Shown here: positions 11,670 through 21,404 of the stretch, in pieces | Layout of the letters: every line of letters begins with the position of its first letter | How positions within the stretch are numbered: the stretch's first letter is position 1 | NCBI GenBank assembly: GCA_001414345.1 | Contig: LLCB01000098.1 | Coordinates: 120,934-184,933 of the forward strand | Length of the DNA stretch: 64,000 bases | Direction of reading: 5' to 3' | From: Hymenoscyphus infarciens | Lineage: Eukaryota; Ascomycota; Leotiomycetes; Helotiales; Helotiaceae | Notes under the pieces: generated by a model | The model's database searches: none | What the model was told of the DNA's origin: nothing | Seen by the model: only the letters and a program-made list of their open reading frames with translations | Made by a program: the position numbers and the translations under genes

Positions 11670-13286
11670 TTAATTCCTCTTCACCGAAAAAGTATTAGGA
11701 GTAAAAACCCCCTCCGGATCCGCCCTCGCCCTAATCCCCTTCAATCTCTCATACTTCTCTCTACTATCATAATAAGCACCCCAAACCTTATCCAAATCAT
11801 ACTCCCCATGACTCCCCCAGAGCACCCTCTTATCCTGCTTGCAAAATTTGCCATTCGCCCCAATGCCCTCGGCAAGATTGACATCATGCCAATCCTCCGC
11901 AACCTGTTTGTGACCCGTATCATAGAAACAATCCACGGTAGCACAAATAGTGCTATCTCGAAAGCTGTGAGATGTTCCATTATTGGCGTTTTTCGTGAAA
12001 GCAGAGTTCTTGCCGCCGAAATTTTGGAACTGGGCGGAGATCCAGAGTTTATTCTTCTCGGGCTTGATGATGCCATCGAGTCGTTCGACGATCCAGTTTA
12101 CCCAACCGTCTTGGACGAGTGTCTTGGAGTCGGTAACTTGGGTGGATTTTACATAAGGATGGTTGAATTCCCGAACATTACGGAAGATCCATTGCGCTGT
12201 GAGTTCCGACATGGGCTTCGTCTCTGGGGGAAGGGAGAAGAGCGAGCCTTCTCGAATTCTGTCGAACCAGGCCATATCCGGTTTATCTTCTTTGGAAAAT
12301 GGAACCCATTGTGCGTAGACGATGATGCTGCGTGGGTAGACGGGGATTCCATCTTCGCCGAAGATTTCTGGGTGTTCGTCTTTCATTTTTCGGTCGGCTT
12401 CGGGAAACCAATCGAGGAGTTCGAAAGAGGATGATAGTACTGAGACGCAGAAGTCGTAGTTCCCCGGGAAGTTCTCGTTATCAGACATCTCGACGAGCTG
12501 ATCTAAGAGTCGCTTGAGGGTGACTGGGTCATAGAGGAAAATGGATTTGAGACCTACAGATCCAACGTAATCCTCGTCTCGATAGGCTTTAACGGTGAAG
12601 TGTGTGATGACGCCTAGATTTCCCGGACTTCCACCCATCAGAGCATAGAAAAGGTCGGGGTCGTTCTTGGTGGTGACTTCTTTGAAATTTCCTTCGTGGT
12701 CGACAATCTCAACACTCACAACTTGGTCCCCAAATAACCCGAAACTACGACCAAGCTGACCCCAACCACCTGTCTGAACGTGGCCACCGAGATGGACATT
12801 TACACACTGTCCATGTGGGACGAAGAGTTTGTTCTCCCCCAAGTAGGCGTTGAATTCTCCAAGTGCCCAAGATACACTGGTTCGGACATATGTCTGGTTA
12901 TCCGCTCTAAATACCCGGCGATCAGCTTGACCACGGAAAGCTTTCTTGAGATCGATTTGAATATTGGGGGCAACTGTTGAAGAGGCACCCGAGTATTGGT
13001 GACCACCTGTGCGAATCGCTACTGCCACCTTCTGAGATTTGGCGTAAAGTATGGTTGTGGCAATATCCTTCTTGTCAAGTGGGTAGACGATGAGTGCTGG
13101 CTTGATTCGATTCTCGTTGACATAACTTGAATACGCGTACTGATATTGACGCTGAGGATATTCGCTCGCGTCGATTGTGAATTGCTGGCCATTTAAACCG
13201 TCGATAGTCACCATTTGGTTGGTTTTGATGGTGCTGTTGCTCTTGGAAGTAACCCAACCTTTCAAGGTGGACAGAATGGAACCCAT
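11670..13286 (-). CDS. FAD-dependent oxidoreductase, berberine-bridge-enzyme (BBE) type
   Basis: 538 residues, single exon, ATG at 13286 with A at -3. A PCMH-type FAD-binding domain spans about residues 60-235: RTGGHQYSG holds His96, the usual 8-alpha FAD attachment residue, and HGQCVNVHLGGH places Cys161 where bicovalent members attach the flavin C6. GGSPGNLGVITHF (about 218-230) is the conserved end of the domain. The BBE tail is complete: AYYDSREKYERLKGIRARAD then GVFTPNTFSV. Family members oxidise alcohols, sugars, oligosaccharides or secondary-metabolite intermediates with O2 as acceptor; the substrate cannot be told from sequence. No hydrophobic signal peptide is visible, unlike many secreted relatives, so it may be cytosolic. 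No biosynthetic partner genes are adjacent. The gene shows none of the premature stops of its neighbours and looks intact despite sitting between RIPed blocks. Confidence 0.9.
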   Translation of the reverse strand: MGSILSTLKGWVTSKSNSTIKTNQMVTIDGLNGQQFTIDASEYPQRQYQYAYSSYVNENRIKPALIVYPLDKKDIATTILYAKSQKVAVAIRTGGHQYSGASSTVAPNIQIDLKKAFRGQADRRVFRADNQTYVRTSVSWALGEFNAYLGENKLFVPHGQCVNVHLGGHVQTGGWGQLGRSFGLFGDQVVSVEIVDHEGNFKEVTTKNDPDLFYALMGGSPGNLGVITHFTVKAYRDEDYVGSVGLKSIFLYDPVTLKRLLDQLVEMSDNENFPGNYDFCVSVLSSSFELLDWFPEADRKMKDEHPEIFGEDGIPVYPRSIIVYAQWVPFSKEDKPDMAWFDRIREGSLFSLPPETKPMSELTAQWIFRNVREFNHPYVKSTQVTDSKTLVQDGWVNWIVERLDGIIKPEKNKLWISAQFQNFGGKNSAFTKNANNGTSHSFRDSTICATVDCFYDTGHKQVAEDWHDVNLAEGIGANGKFCKQDKRVLWGSHGEYDLDKVWGAYYDSREKYERLKGIRARADPEGVFTPNTFSVKRN

Positions 13287-13497
13287 CTTGTTGACCTTAC
13301 TTATTGAATAACTTTTTTCCTGTCATCAGTGAGGGGTCAATGATGGGCTATATACTTCTCGTATGTGAGATTATGTTTCAGCAAGCCTCATGAGGTGGGC
13401 CCCTATCATATATTCCCATGGCTTGGAGCTGAGATGCATCGGCGCCACTTTGTGTTACGATGTCAGATTGCTTCGGCTTCTTCCATGTTAGAAAACA

Positions 13498-13860
13498 TCA
13501 TATCTGACCATAAGCAAGGCTGCGAGATACACCTGTGACCTGTGAGGTGCCGATCGGAGCCACCGGGGAATAGCTGCGCGAGATGAGGTCGTATTTGATA
13601 TGTCTTTGGTGATCAAAGAGGTTGTGGTCGACAAGAAGGGAGCTGGAGTTTCTGCGCGACTCGCTTAAACTGAGTGTCGCTGAGACACCCTCAAAATCGA
13701 GAACGGCACACAGGATGCACTTGCTCGCACCATCAAGAATTCGCATTCCAGACTCCGTAGCAAGGCTGAAAAGGCAGGGCCTGTTGTTCGGTTGACTATT
13801 ACTCGATACAGTCATCAAACAAACGGTGCTTTGACACTCAACATAAGCCTCAAAAGGCAA
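13498..13860 (-). CDS. Unidentified open frame upstream of the BBE gene
   Basis: A 120-codon open frame with balanced codon use that begins at TTG, not ATG; the first internal ATG is at residue 16. Upstream in frame lies a TAG preceded by sequence that could be a splice acceptor (ACCGTAG), so it could be a last exon. The translation (for example SESRRNSSSLLVDHN, RSYSPVAP) is not recognised and has no clear domain, signal peptide or membrane segment. It may equally be the promoter and 5' region of the BBE gene, 212 bp away on the same strand. Confidence 0.2.
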   Translation of the reverse strand: MPFEAYVECQSTVCLMTVSSNSQPNNRPCLFSLATESGMRILDGASKCILCAVLDFEGVSATLSLSESRRNSSSLLVDHNLFDHQRHIKYDLISRSYSPVAPIGTSQVTGVSRSLAYGQI

Positions 13861-14321
13861 ACACTACGGTACGTATAATCACGTCTGTAGTCTTGGTACA
13901 AAATTTGGTACGAAGAAACTGGTGTTTCCACCCTAATCTTAGAACCCGAGGCCCGAGGATATATATGTGGTGTAACTCTGAGGGTTGTGTTACTGCAATG
14001 TGCCGTATCCAGGTAAATACCAGCGAGAGGATAGTACGCAGGTAGCTATGGCAGAACAACATTTGTAGATATAGAAGATGCAAAAAAGTATATGAGTATC
14101 ATCATGGCATATTCGTATATTAGGGTTCCCGCGTAAAACAAAAATTATTACCATGAAGCCATTAGGTTGCGAAAGGATGACGAACGGCAGGACACAAGTA
14201 GAGCCTCCACCCTGGAAGCGAGGTGTGTTTTAGGAGGACAAACTTTTGGTAGCTTGGGAAATCGAAGGCAACATACTTCGAAGTAGAATCAGGCTGGCGT
14301 TGAATAGTATGCCACATGAGT
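13861..14321. other. Intergenic, no gene seen
   Basis: Balanced composition with short frames on both strands, none with recognisable domains. It lies 3' of the 2EXR pseudogene and 5' of the unidentified frame at 13498-13860. Confidence 0.5.
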
Positions 14322-15115
14322 TTATCGCTTTTCTTCCACATAATCCCCGTCAGGCTGAGAGTCATCCACACAAACCCACCGATATTTCATTGGTTCTATA
14401 CCACAATGGGCAAGCAGCTCATTGTTTTTCCTCATTGCTATTCGACAAACCGCCATCCTTGGTAATTGCCTTTTGTGTTTCGCAGAAAATTTTCGAAAGC
14501 GTAAAGCGCGAATACCAGACAAGCTCATTGATTCCTTCATGTGATCCGAGATTACCACAATCCTTTCAATTAAATTTGGCATGACCTTCTTCATGTATAT
14601 ATGTTTACTGGTAACATCTCCCTCAATTGGGAGCTTGAAAAACAGGCTATTTCGCAATGCCAACTTCCGAACGTGTTCAATGCCCTCACTTTGGAGAAAC
14701 CGGAGAAAGTGGGTCTCCAAAGGGGTCTCATCACTGATAGCCGATTGTTCGTCGATAACGCGTAGGTATATGATATCGAGTTGAGGGTTGAAGTAGGTTT
14801 GGAACGCAATATCGAAGGCAGACTGCGCGCGAGTCTCGGAAAGTTTGGAGGAAGGGAGAGAGGTTGGTTGGTTGGAAAGGAATTCCGATCGTTGTTGGGC
14901 TAGGGTGTGGATTCGGGGTCGACGAAGTTCGGGCGCCACAGCCAGCTCCCAGATGTCAAATTTAAGCTAGGGCGGAAGCTTGCCCTGGCAAAGAGGGTCA
15001 AGGTCGCGTTGGCATACCAATCCCGTGCCTTCTTCTCCTCTAATATTTTCCAGCTCTGGTGTTCGAAGCGCAAAAAGAGGCACTCTTTAGCCATGGCGGA
15101 GAAGCCTGGGGGCAA
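14322..15115 (-). pseudogene. 2EXR-domain protein pseudogene (frameshift plus in-frame stop)
   Basis: The minus-strand reading in the lower frame (14967 down to 14322) contains K-L-P-P-stop-L-K-F-D-I-W-E-L-A-V-A-P-E, which fits the 2EXR consensus LPxELRxKIW followed by an A/V-x-P-R-I turn. The TAG at 14967-14969 sits where the family has Glu (GAG). The upstream part is in another frame (ATLTLFARAS, 15115 to about 14985), so a frameshift lies near 14975-14990. Downstream, FNPQLDIIYLR matches LNPSLDILYLR of the intact 2EXR gene at 38435-39517. The defects are not typical RIP changes (GAG to TAG is a transversion), so this gene may have decayed by ordinary mutation. The 2EXR family is expanded in filamentous fungi, with no established function. 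Confidence 0.75.
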
Positions 15116-15500
15116 CTTTTCATCAAGTTTCAGCTCGCGACTGAGGCGGAGGGTTTCCCGGTCAATAAAATCCTCTTGGTGAGGGCATGGGACCTTTCAG
15201 GGGTTAGTATAGTTGACGATCTTCATTACTGGATGATGGGACTGTGGATGGGATCAAATCCCACGGTTAACCTTTGTCGGGAATATATAATTCCGCTCCG
15301 CCTCCCAACGTTCCAGGTTAACGCCGGGATGTCAACAACAACTTATCTCCCTCCACCACTCCTCTAAAAAGCATTCCTAAACAAAGTCTCCGAAGCCAGG
15401 TAGCCACGCCTGCCAAAGAGAACCGACCAGAGCACGGGAACACATGTGAGTCTTCTGAGCTACCTCGGGATCGGACTGAGGGATTGGCCTCAGCTGTTGG
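15116..15500. other. Flank between 2EXR pseudogene and hAT element
   Basis: Balanced composition, no recognisable gene. The last 7 bases CTGTTGG (15494-15500) recur just past the right end of the hAT element (21409-21415). Confidence 0.5.
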
Positions 15501-16917
15501 TAGGTCTGCACAACGAATAAAAGCTAGGAATATATTCAGAATATTCACGATTTTCCACGGATAAAATACCCTTCGAATTATTTAAGAATAAGGAGCGTTT
15601 GAGGTGTAAATAGCAGTCGTTTATTTATGAATATTCTGTATTCTCCACTCTTTTGGTATAGTTTCCCACTTATCTAAATATATATGAAAATCCCTTGAAA
15701 TTATCCGCTTTAGTAAGTTTTGCTAAATCCTCTAACTCTTTTGCCTAATCTAACCAAATTAGGACGTTTTCCGGTCGCGAACACTACTAAAGTACAAAAT
15801 CATATATTATTAACTCTTATTCCTAGCTATAACCTATACCTAATTTCTAACTCTATAATAGTACGAAATATATATAACTATAGAAGAGGTATATAAGAGT
15901 ACGTTTAGCAGAATAACGTATATAAATACTAGGCTCTAATATAGAAGAAAAGGAAAAACTATCCCTCTTCTACTCTAGGAGTAGGCTACTATATATAAGA
16001 GGTTTAGATAGTATAAAAGGGTTTAAAACTGAATAACCTTAGCTAATATAAAAGCTTAAACCTATATAACCTTCTTAAAATAGATAATATAAGATAATAA
16101 CTACTAAAACCTTATATATAGTAGGTACTTCTAGCTATCTAGGATAATAGTATACTATTATATCTCTCTTTCTTAAAAAAGACTTATTCTAAGTCTTCTA
16201 TCTCTTATCGTTTAGGGTTTAGAGTTGAATTAGAATAGTATAAGTGTTATAATATTTATTATATTTGTTGATTTTATTATAAGCGAAAAGGTAGATTAGG
16301 GTCTAGATTATAGCTAACCTAGGTTTAAAGATACTTTATTTATTATAATTTATTATAAGTAAGACGAGATATTAAGATATTAGGTCTAAATCGTAACCGA
16401 CCTAGTTCGTAGATACTTATAAAATAGAGACTTCGTTTCTAATCCTTTAATATTAAAAGCAAGTATTCGCGTTCACTAAAAGAGTATAGTCTAATCCTAT
16501 CTAGTAGGTCGGAAAAAGTTCAAAGTTTAAAAAGTTCAAAGTTTAAAAAGTTTAAAAATTTAAAATAGAGTTAAAGTCGAATTCAGTATAGAGTTAGAAG
16601 TCGTTTAGTTAAGAGGTAGTAATAACTTAGTTAAGAGCTTACTTTAAGAGCGTACTAATTCGTATTTGATTTAAATTCGAAAAAAAAAGAGTATAAGTTC
16701 GTCTAAACTATAGTCGGCGAGGACTTAGAGTAAAGTTAGAACAAAAAAGTTAATAATATTATAGATAGTAATAACTTAGTTAAAAGGTCACTATCCTTTT
16801 AAGAGTATACTAATTTGATTTATATCTAATTTAAAAGTTTAAATAAAAAAAAGACTTCTAGCCTAGCTAGAAGTGAAAAGAAAGTAAGAAAGAATATAAG
16901 ACTCTATACTAGAGTCG

Positions 16918-17353
16918 GTGAGGTTTTAGCTAGTTAAAGGATTTTATTACTAAATATTATTAAAGTTTGAAATTATTATCTAAAGTCTAGAATAATAAGA
17001 GAGGTGGTTTAGCTAGTTAAATGAACTTAATACCGAAGTTGTTAAAGTTTCGTTGTCTAAAGTTTAAGATAATAAAAGAGGTAGTTTTAGCTAGTTAAAT
17101 AAACTTAATATTAAAGTTGTTAAAGTTGAAATTATTATCTAATATTTAGGATAATAATAGGTAGAGTTTTAGCTAGTTAAAAGAACTTAATACTAAATTG
17201 TCGTATTATCTAAGTAACTAGGGATAATAAAAAGAGGTAGTTTTAAGTAGTTAAAGGCTAAGTTGTTTCCAAAGTTGAAAATGCTATCTAAAGTTCAAGA
17301 TAATAAAAGGAGAGGTTTTAGCTAGTTAAATGAACTTAATACCGAAGTTGTTA
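16918..17353. repeat. Degenerate ~75-85-bp minisatellite inside the LTR element
   Basis: At least five successive units share GTTTTAGCTAGTTAAA, GAACTTAATA, AAAGTTGTTAAAGTT and a GATAATAAAAGAGGT-like block, with C/T and G/A differences between units consistent with RIP. No frame is kept across units. Confidence 0.75.
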
Positions 17354-17934
17354 TAATACCTTATTCTCTTTAAGGTACTTAAGAACTTATTTATCTTTTG
17401 ATTTCGAAGAAAGAGTTACTATTAGATCATAGGGGATTCAGTGCTGAACTAGATAAGAATAGAGAGGTATTCTTTTGAACTGAAGTGCTAATATCGACAG
17501 GCGTGGTCGTTTCTGAATATTCAGTGCTTCTGTGTCTCTCCTTATCTAGGGTTGTAATTCTAGCGTCTCTTAAGCGTAGTAGACGCGTTTTAGAGCTAAG
17601 GTATATGTCCTATATATAGAAGAAGCGTTCTGATTCTAGTATCTCTCCGAGTATAGCCGTACTCGAAAAGCGAACGTTTCTTTAGTATAATCTTCTTCTT
17701 AATTCTACTTCTATCTCTTTTAACCTTTATACCAGCGAGGACTTGGTTCGTAACCGTAGTCTTTTAAATGTTCGCTAGTAGAGGTATTTTTAAAGGAAAA
17801 GTTTAGAGTTAGATTAGATAATGTTTAGTTAGGATTAATAGTAATAACTTAGCTAAGAGCTTACTTCTTTAGTCTTGATAGAAAGTGTATTTTAACTAAT
17901 TCGTATCCGATTCGAGGGTTAGAAAGTGAAAGAG

Positions 17935-18840
17935 AAGGTATTAGAGGTAGTAGTGTTCTTTAAGCGAAAGAGGTTTGAATTTAGGCTTTAAAAAGCAAAG
18001 GAGGATTCGAATAAGAAGAGTTCGAAAGAGGGTTAGATTAGTAAGGGTTCAGAGGTAGGAAGGTTATTAACTTCGAAGTTCGCTTATGATTTTATCCTCT
18101 ATCTCTTAGTTAACTAATCGTTTTATTCTTTATATTCTTTTACCTCTATCTCGTCCACCTATTATCTATATTTAAAAAGTCTCTTTAGAACCTTTTATGT
18201 TTACTATACGGTTTCGGTTTAAAGAGTGTTTAGAGAGTCTTTCGAAAAGGAGAGTAGTAGTAGCTCTAGAAGAGGGTTATTACTTAACGTCTTATAGTAG
18301 AACTAAATTCAATATCTTTATCGTCTATTTATAAGAATATAAAAGCGTTCTAAGCATCCTCTATCTTATTTTCAGTTATCTTACTTTTTCATTAAAGTTA
18401 GAGAGTATTTAAAGAGGCTTTAGTACTATGTCGAGTAAGTTAGAAGGTATTAGAGATAGTAGTGTCTCTTAAGTAAAAGAGGTATAAATTCGAGCTTAGA
18501 AGTAAGAGAGGGTTATAATAGAGAGGGTTTAGAGTAGTAAATTATTAACTTAAAATATAAGGTTGCTTATCTATCTTTCTAACTTAGCTAGCTAATTCCT
18601 TATTTCTTAATTTTCTGCTTTTAAAGCTTATATAACTAACTATATCTAGTCTATATTTAAGAAGTCTCGCTAATCTCTTTAACTATTATTATTTCTTTAG
18701 AATCTTCTAGATCTTAGTATATAGAAGTAATTTAGAAAGAGTTTAAAGAGGTGTCTTTTAGAAAGAGGGGTGGCCTTAGAAGGTCGTTTAACGCTTTATA
18801 GTAGAACTAGGTCTGATATTTCGAAGATGTCGATTAGAGA
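17935..18840. repeat. ~500-bp tandem duplication inside the LTR element
   Basis: Two blocks starting near 17935 and 18435 share, in order, GGTATTAGAG-GTAGTAGTG, AAAGAGGT, GAGGGTT, TTATTAACTT, CTTAGTTAACTAAT-like, and near the end TTATAGTAGAACTA. They diverge mainly by transitions and small gaps. Confidence 0.6.
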
Positions 18841-19504
18841 GAGAGAGAGGTAAGATTAGATTCGGAAGCCTTCGCGATAACTATAGTATATCGACTTATT
18901 TACTGAATCTAGAGTAGTATTCTCTATACTAAGAGAGTTATTAGGATTCTTAGGAACACTTAGCGTATTCTAATCTCTTAACGTATTCGTAATACGATTT
19001 TTACTAGCTATCTATATAAATACTAAACCCTAGTATTACTAGCTATCTAGGTAGTCTCTAATTACCTAGCTATTTAAGAATACCGTCGTAATATTCTAAA
19101 TCGAGGCTAAATCGACTTCTAAATAAAGAGCAGCGACAAGCTCAAAGGAGATATTATTAAGACTATTACTAGCGAAGAAGAGTTTAGCCTTTTTATATAA
19201 TAGTATAAAATATATATAACTATAGAAGAGGTATATAGAAGTGTATTTAGTAGAATAATATATATAAATACTAAGCTCTAATATAAAAGAAAAGGAAAAA
19301 CTAACTCTCTTCTACTCTAGGAGTAGGCTACTATATACAAGAGGTTTAGACAGTATAAAAGAGTCTAAAACCGAATAACCTCGGCTAATATAAAAGCTTA
19401 AACCTACGTAACCTTCCTAAAACAGATAATATAAGACAATAACTACTAAAACCTTATATATAGCAGGTACTCCTAGCTATCTAGAATAATAGTATACTAT
19501 TATA

Positions 19505-19782
19505 AACTCTAACTAACTCTAACTAACTCTAACTAACTCTAACTAACTCTAACCTCTAGCTACTAACTCTAATCTTAAAAACCAGGTTACTATCTCTTAG
19601 AATAGAGAATTAGTATTATACGAGAGTGTCTAATCGAGTTAGAGTTAAGCGATTTAGTTAAAAGAGTTAAGAGATTTAGCTAAAGCTACTTTAGTCGCTA
19701 CGCCGAGGCGTTTCTAGGCTAAAAAAGTAGATAAATTATTAAATAAGATAAAAAGAGTAGAGTCTTTTAACTCTTTCAACGT
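19505..19782. repeat. AACTCTAACT short tandem repeat and hAT-element body
   Basis: Directly after the LTR retrotransposon there are about five AACTAACTCT-type units (19505-19552). The rest, up to 19782, is the distal part of the MITE (to 19688) and then hAT-element sequence containing GTCGCTACGCCGAGGCG, which is also found in the relative at 25126-25815. No gene. Confidence 0.6.
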
Positions 19783-21015
19783 ATACTATAGATATATAAA
19801 AAGAAGCGAGCTCGAGCCTTAGAAGAGCTAGGTTATAACGTTATAACTAGCTCTTCTAAGAGCTATATAACTCGTCTAACGTTAGTATAACTACGTCGCC
19901 TTTTAAGCTTTATTAGCGCGTAGGTATTACGTATAAAACCAGCCTTTAATAGTATTAAAAGAAACGTAACTAAAAAGACGAAAAACCTTTTATATATACT
20001 TTTAGTATATAATAAACTAAAAACCTATTATACGTACTTTTAGTATATAATAGACTGAAAACTATCTACTTTTAGTATATAATAGACTAAAAGCTATCTA
20101 CTTTTAGTATATACTAGACTAAAAACCACTTATCTTTAGTATATAATAGACTAAAGGTTCTCTTTAATATAATCTTTTTAATAAATTAATTATTTACTTA
20201 TATACTTTTAGTCTTTAATAGACTAAAAACCACTTATCTTTAGTATATAATAGACTAAAGATTCTCTTTAATATAATCTTTTTAATTAACTAATTATTTA
20301 TTTATATACTTTTAGTCTATAATATACTAAAAACTACTTACTTTTAGTATATAATAGACTAAAGGTTCTCTTTAATATAATATTTTTAATTAATTAATTA
20401 TTTACTTATATACTTTTAGTCTATAATAGACTAAAAGTCCTCTTTAATATAATCTTTTTAATTAATTAATTATTTATTTATATACCTTTATTTTATAATA
20501 AACTAAAAGTCTTCTTTAATATAATATTTTTAATTAATTATTTATTTACTTATATTACTTTAGTCTATTATAGACTAAAAACTATCTAATTTTAGTATAG
20601 AATAGACTAAAAGTCTTCTTTAACTTAATGTTTTTAAATACTTAATTAATTACTTATATACTTCTAGTTTATTAATTATTTAAAATATAATTCTTTTATT
20701 CTATTATATATTAAATATCTCTAGAACTTATCTCTTTTAAGCCTTCTACTCTACTATCTACTAAAAGTATATATAGAAATATATATTTAATTAAATAATA
20801 TAGAATACTTTTTAGTCCTCTTAGTCACGTTTCTATAAATGCCGTCAAAGGCTGATTATACACGTGACCCCCTATGCGCTAATAAAGCTTAAAAGGCGAC
20901 GTGGTTATACCGACGTTAGCCGAGTTATATAGCTCTTAGAAGAGCTAGTTATAACGTTATAACCTAGCTCTTCTAAGGCTCGGGCTCGGTTAAATCAGCA
21001 TGCCCGTAGTATACT
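19783..21015. mobile_element. 1.2-kb TIR element with ~200-bp inverted repeats
   Basis: Left arm 19783-19981 and right arm 20813-21015 are inverted copies sharing GAGCCTTAGAAGAGCTAGG, TTATAACGTTATAACTAGCT, CCTTTTAAGCTTTATTAGCG. The hAT relative at 25126-25815 has the uninterrupted target (TCGACGT-type palindrome at about 25519), so the insertion is real; ACGT lies at both junctions (19779-19782 and 21016-21019). The right arm keeps CA, TG and CG that the left arm has lost. The centre is a tandem array (next entry). No coding frame. Confidence 0.78.
19982..20812. repeat. Tandem array of CTTTTAGTATATAATAGACTAAA units
   Basis: The centre of the TIR element is built from near-palindromic TTTAGTATATAATAGACTAAA motifs spaced by CTCTTTAATATAATCTTTTTAA and ATTAATTATTTACTTATATA blocks, forming a higher-order unit of about 100-120 bp repeated several times. 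Extreme AT content; non-coding. Confidence 0.7.
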
Positions 21016-21404
21016 ACGTCGAAACCTTAGTTTAAAGGTCACGTGTATAATGTTTTAGAAAGTGAGGTGTTATATAATACTCTTTAATATAACACCTAGA
21101 CTCTATTTCATATAATATAAGTAATAAAGAGTAGAGAAGATAGTAATCTATTAATAATAATTAAAAGTAAGTGAATTTATAGTTTAGTTATATTTAAATA
21201 TATAAAAAGAGAGTAAAATTCAACTTATACGAACCCTCTATACTAAGACCTAGAGGGCGGATATGAAGCTTAATAAATAGAAACTATTCGTAATATATTC
21301 ATTTAAGCTCTTATCGCTCGAATAATCGCTCGAATACTATATATTTATTTAATATTTATAATAAATAATTAATATTTTATTCATCTATTCGTTGTGCAGA
21401 CCTA

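Larger units (their letters stand above)
15854..19504 (-). mobile_element. LTR retrotransposon, 309-bp LTRs, TSD AACTC
   Basis: LTRs at 15854-16162 and 19196-19504 are both exactly 309 bp. AACTC flanks the element (15849-15853 and 19505-19509). Both LTRs start TATAATAG and end ATTATA, the RIPed form of TG...CA, as the less mutated solo LTR at 5229-5495 shows (TGTAATA, ACTGTCATA). A purine tract adjoining the left LTR, read on the minus strand (AAGAAAGAGAGA, 16163-16174), suggests leftward orientation. The 3-kb interior contains a ~75-85-bp minisatellite (16918-17353) and a ~500-bp duplication (17935-18840) and shows no recognisable gag or pol, so it is probably a large non-autonomous derivative. 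Confidence 0.85.
15714..19688. mobile_element. MITE-like element nested in the hAT element (itself split by an LTR retrotransposon)
   Basis: CTTTAG occurs at 15708-15713 and again at 19689-19694. The related element 25126-25815 has this site once and undisturbed (on its other strand CCGCTTTAGTCGCTACG), an empty site. Element ends are TAAGTTTTGCTAAATCCTCT on the left and, complemented, TAGCTTTAGCTAAATCTCTT on the right. Without the LTR retrotransposon and its duplication it is about 319 bp and non-coding. Confidence 0.75.
15501..21404. mobile_element. hAT-like non-autonomous element carrying nested insertions
   Basis: The ends are TAGGTCTGCACAACGAATA at 15501 and its exact complement ending at 21404. 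The same termini bound the 690-bp relative at 25126-25815, which has an 8-bp duplication and so points to the hAT superfamily. After subtracting the two nested insertions (15714-19688 and 19783-21015) the element itself is under 1 kb and has no transposase frame, so it needed help from another element. The flanks share CTGTTGG, offset by 4 bases from the right end, so the target duplication is imperfect or rearranged. Confidence 0.8.

Noticed and set aside
11631..12434. 267-codon plus-strand open frame
   Set aside because: It is antisense to the well-supported BBE-type gene, starts without domain similarity and has the low-complexity look of a shadow frame.
11670..13286. A secondary-metabolite cluster around the BBE-type gene
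   Set aside because: No synthase, transporter or regulator gene is within the island; flanks are a pseudogene and transposons.
19505..19552. Possible telomere-like repeat (AACTAACTCT units)
   Set aside because: The unit is not TTAGGG/CCCTAA and it starts as the target duplication of an LTR element, so it is an ordinary short tandem repeat.
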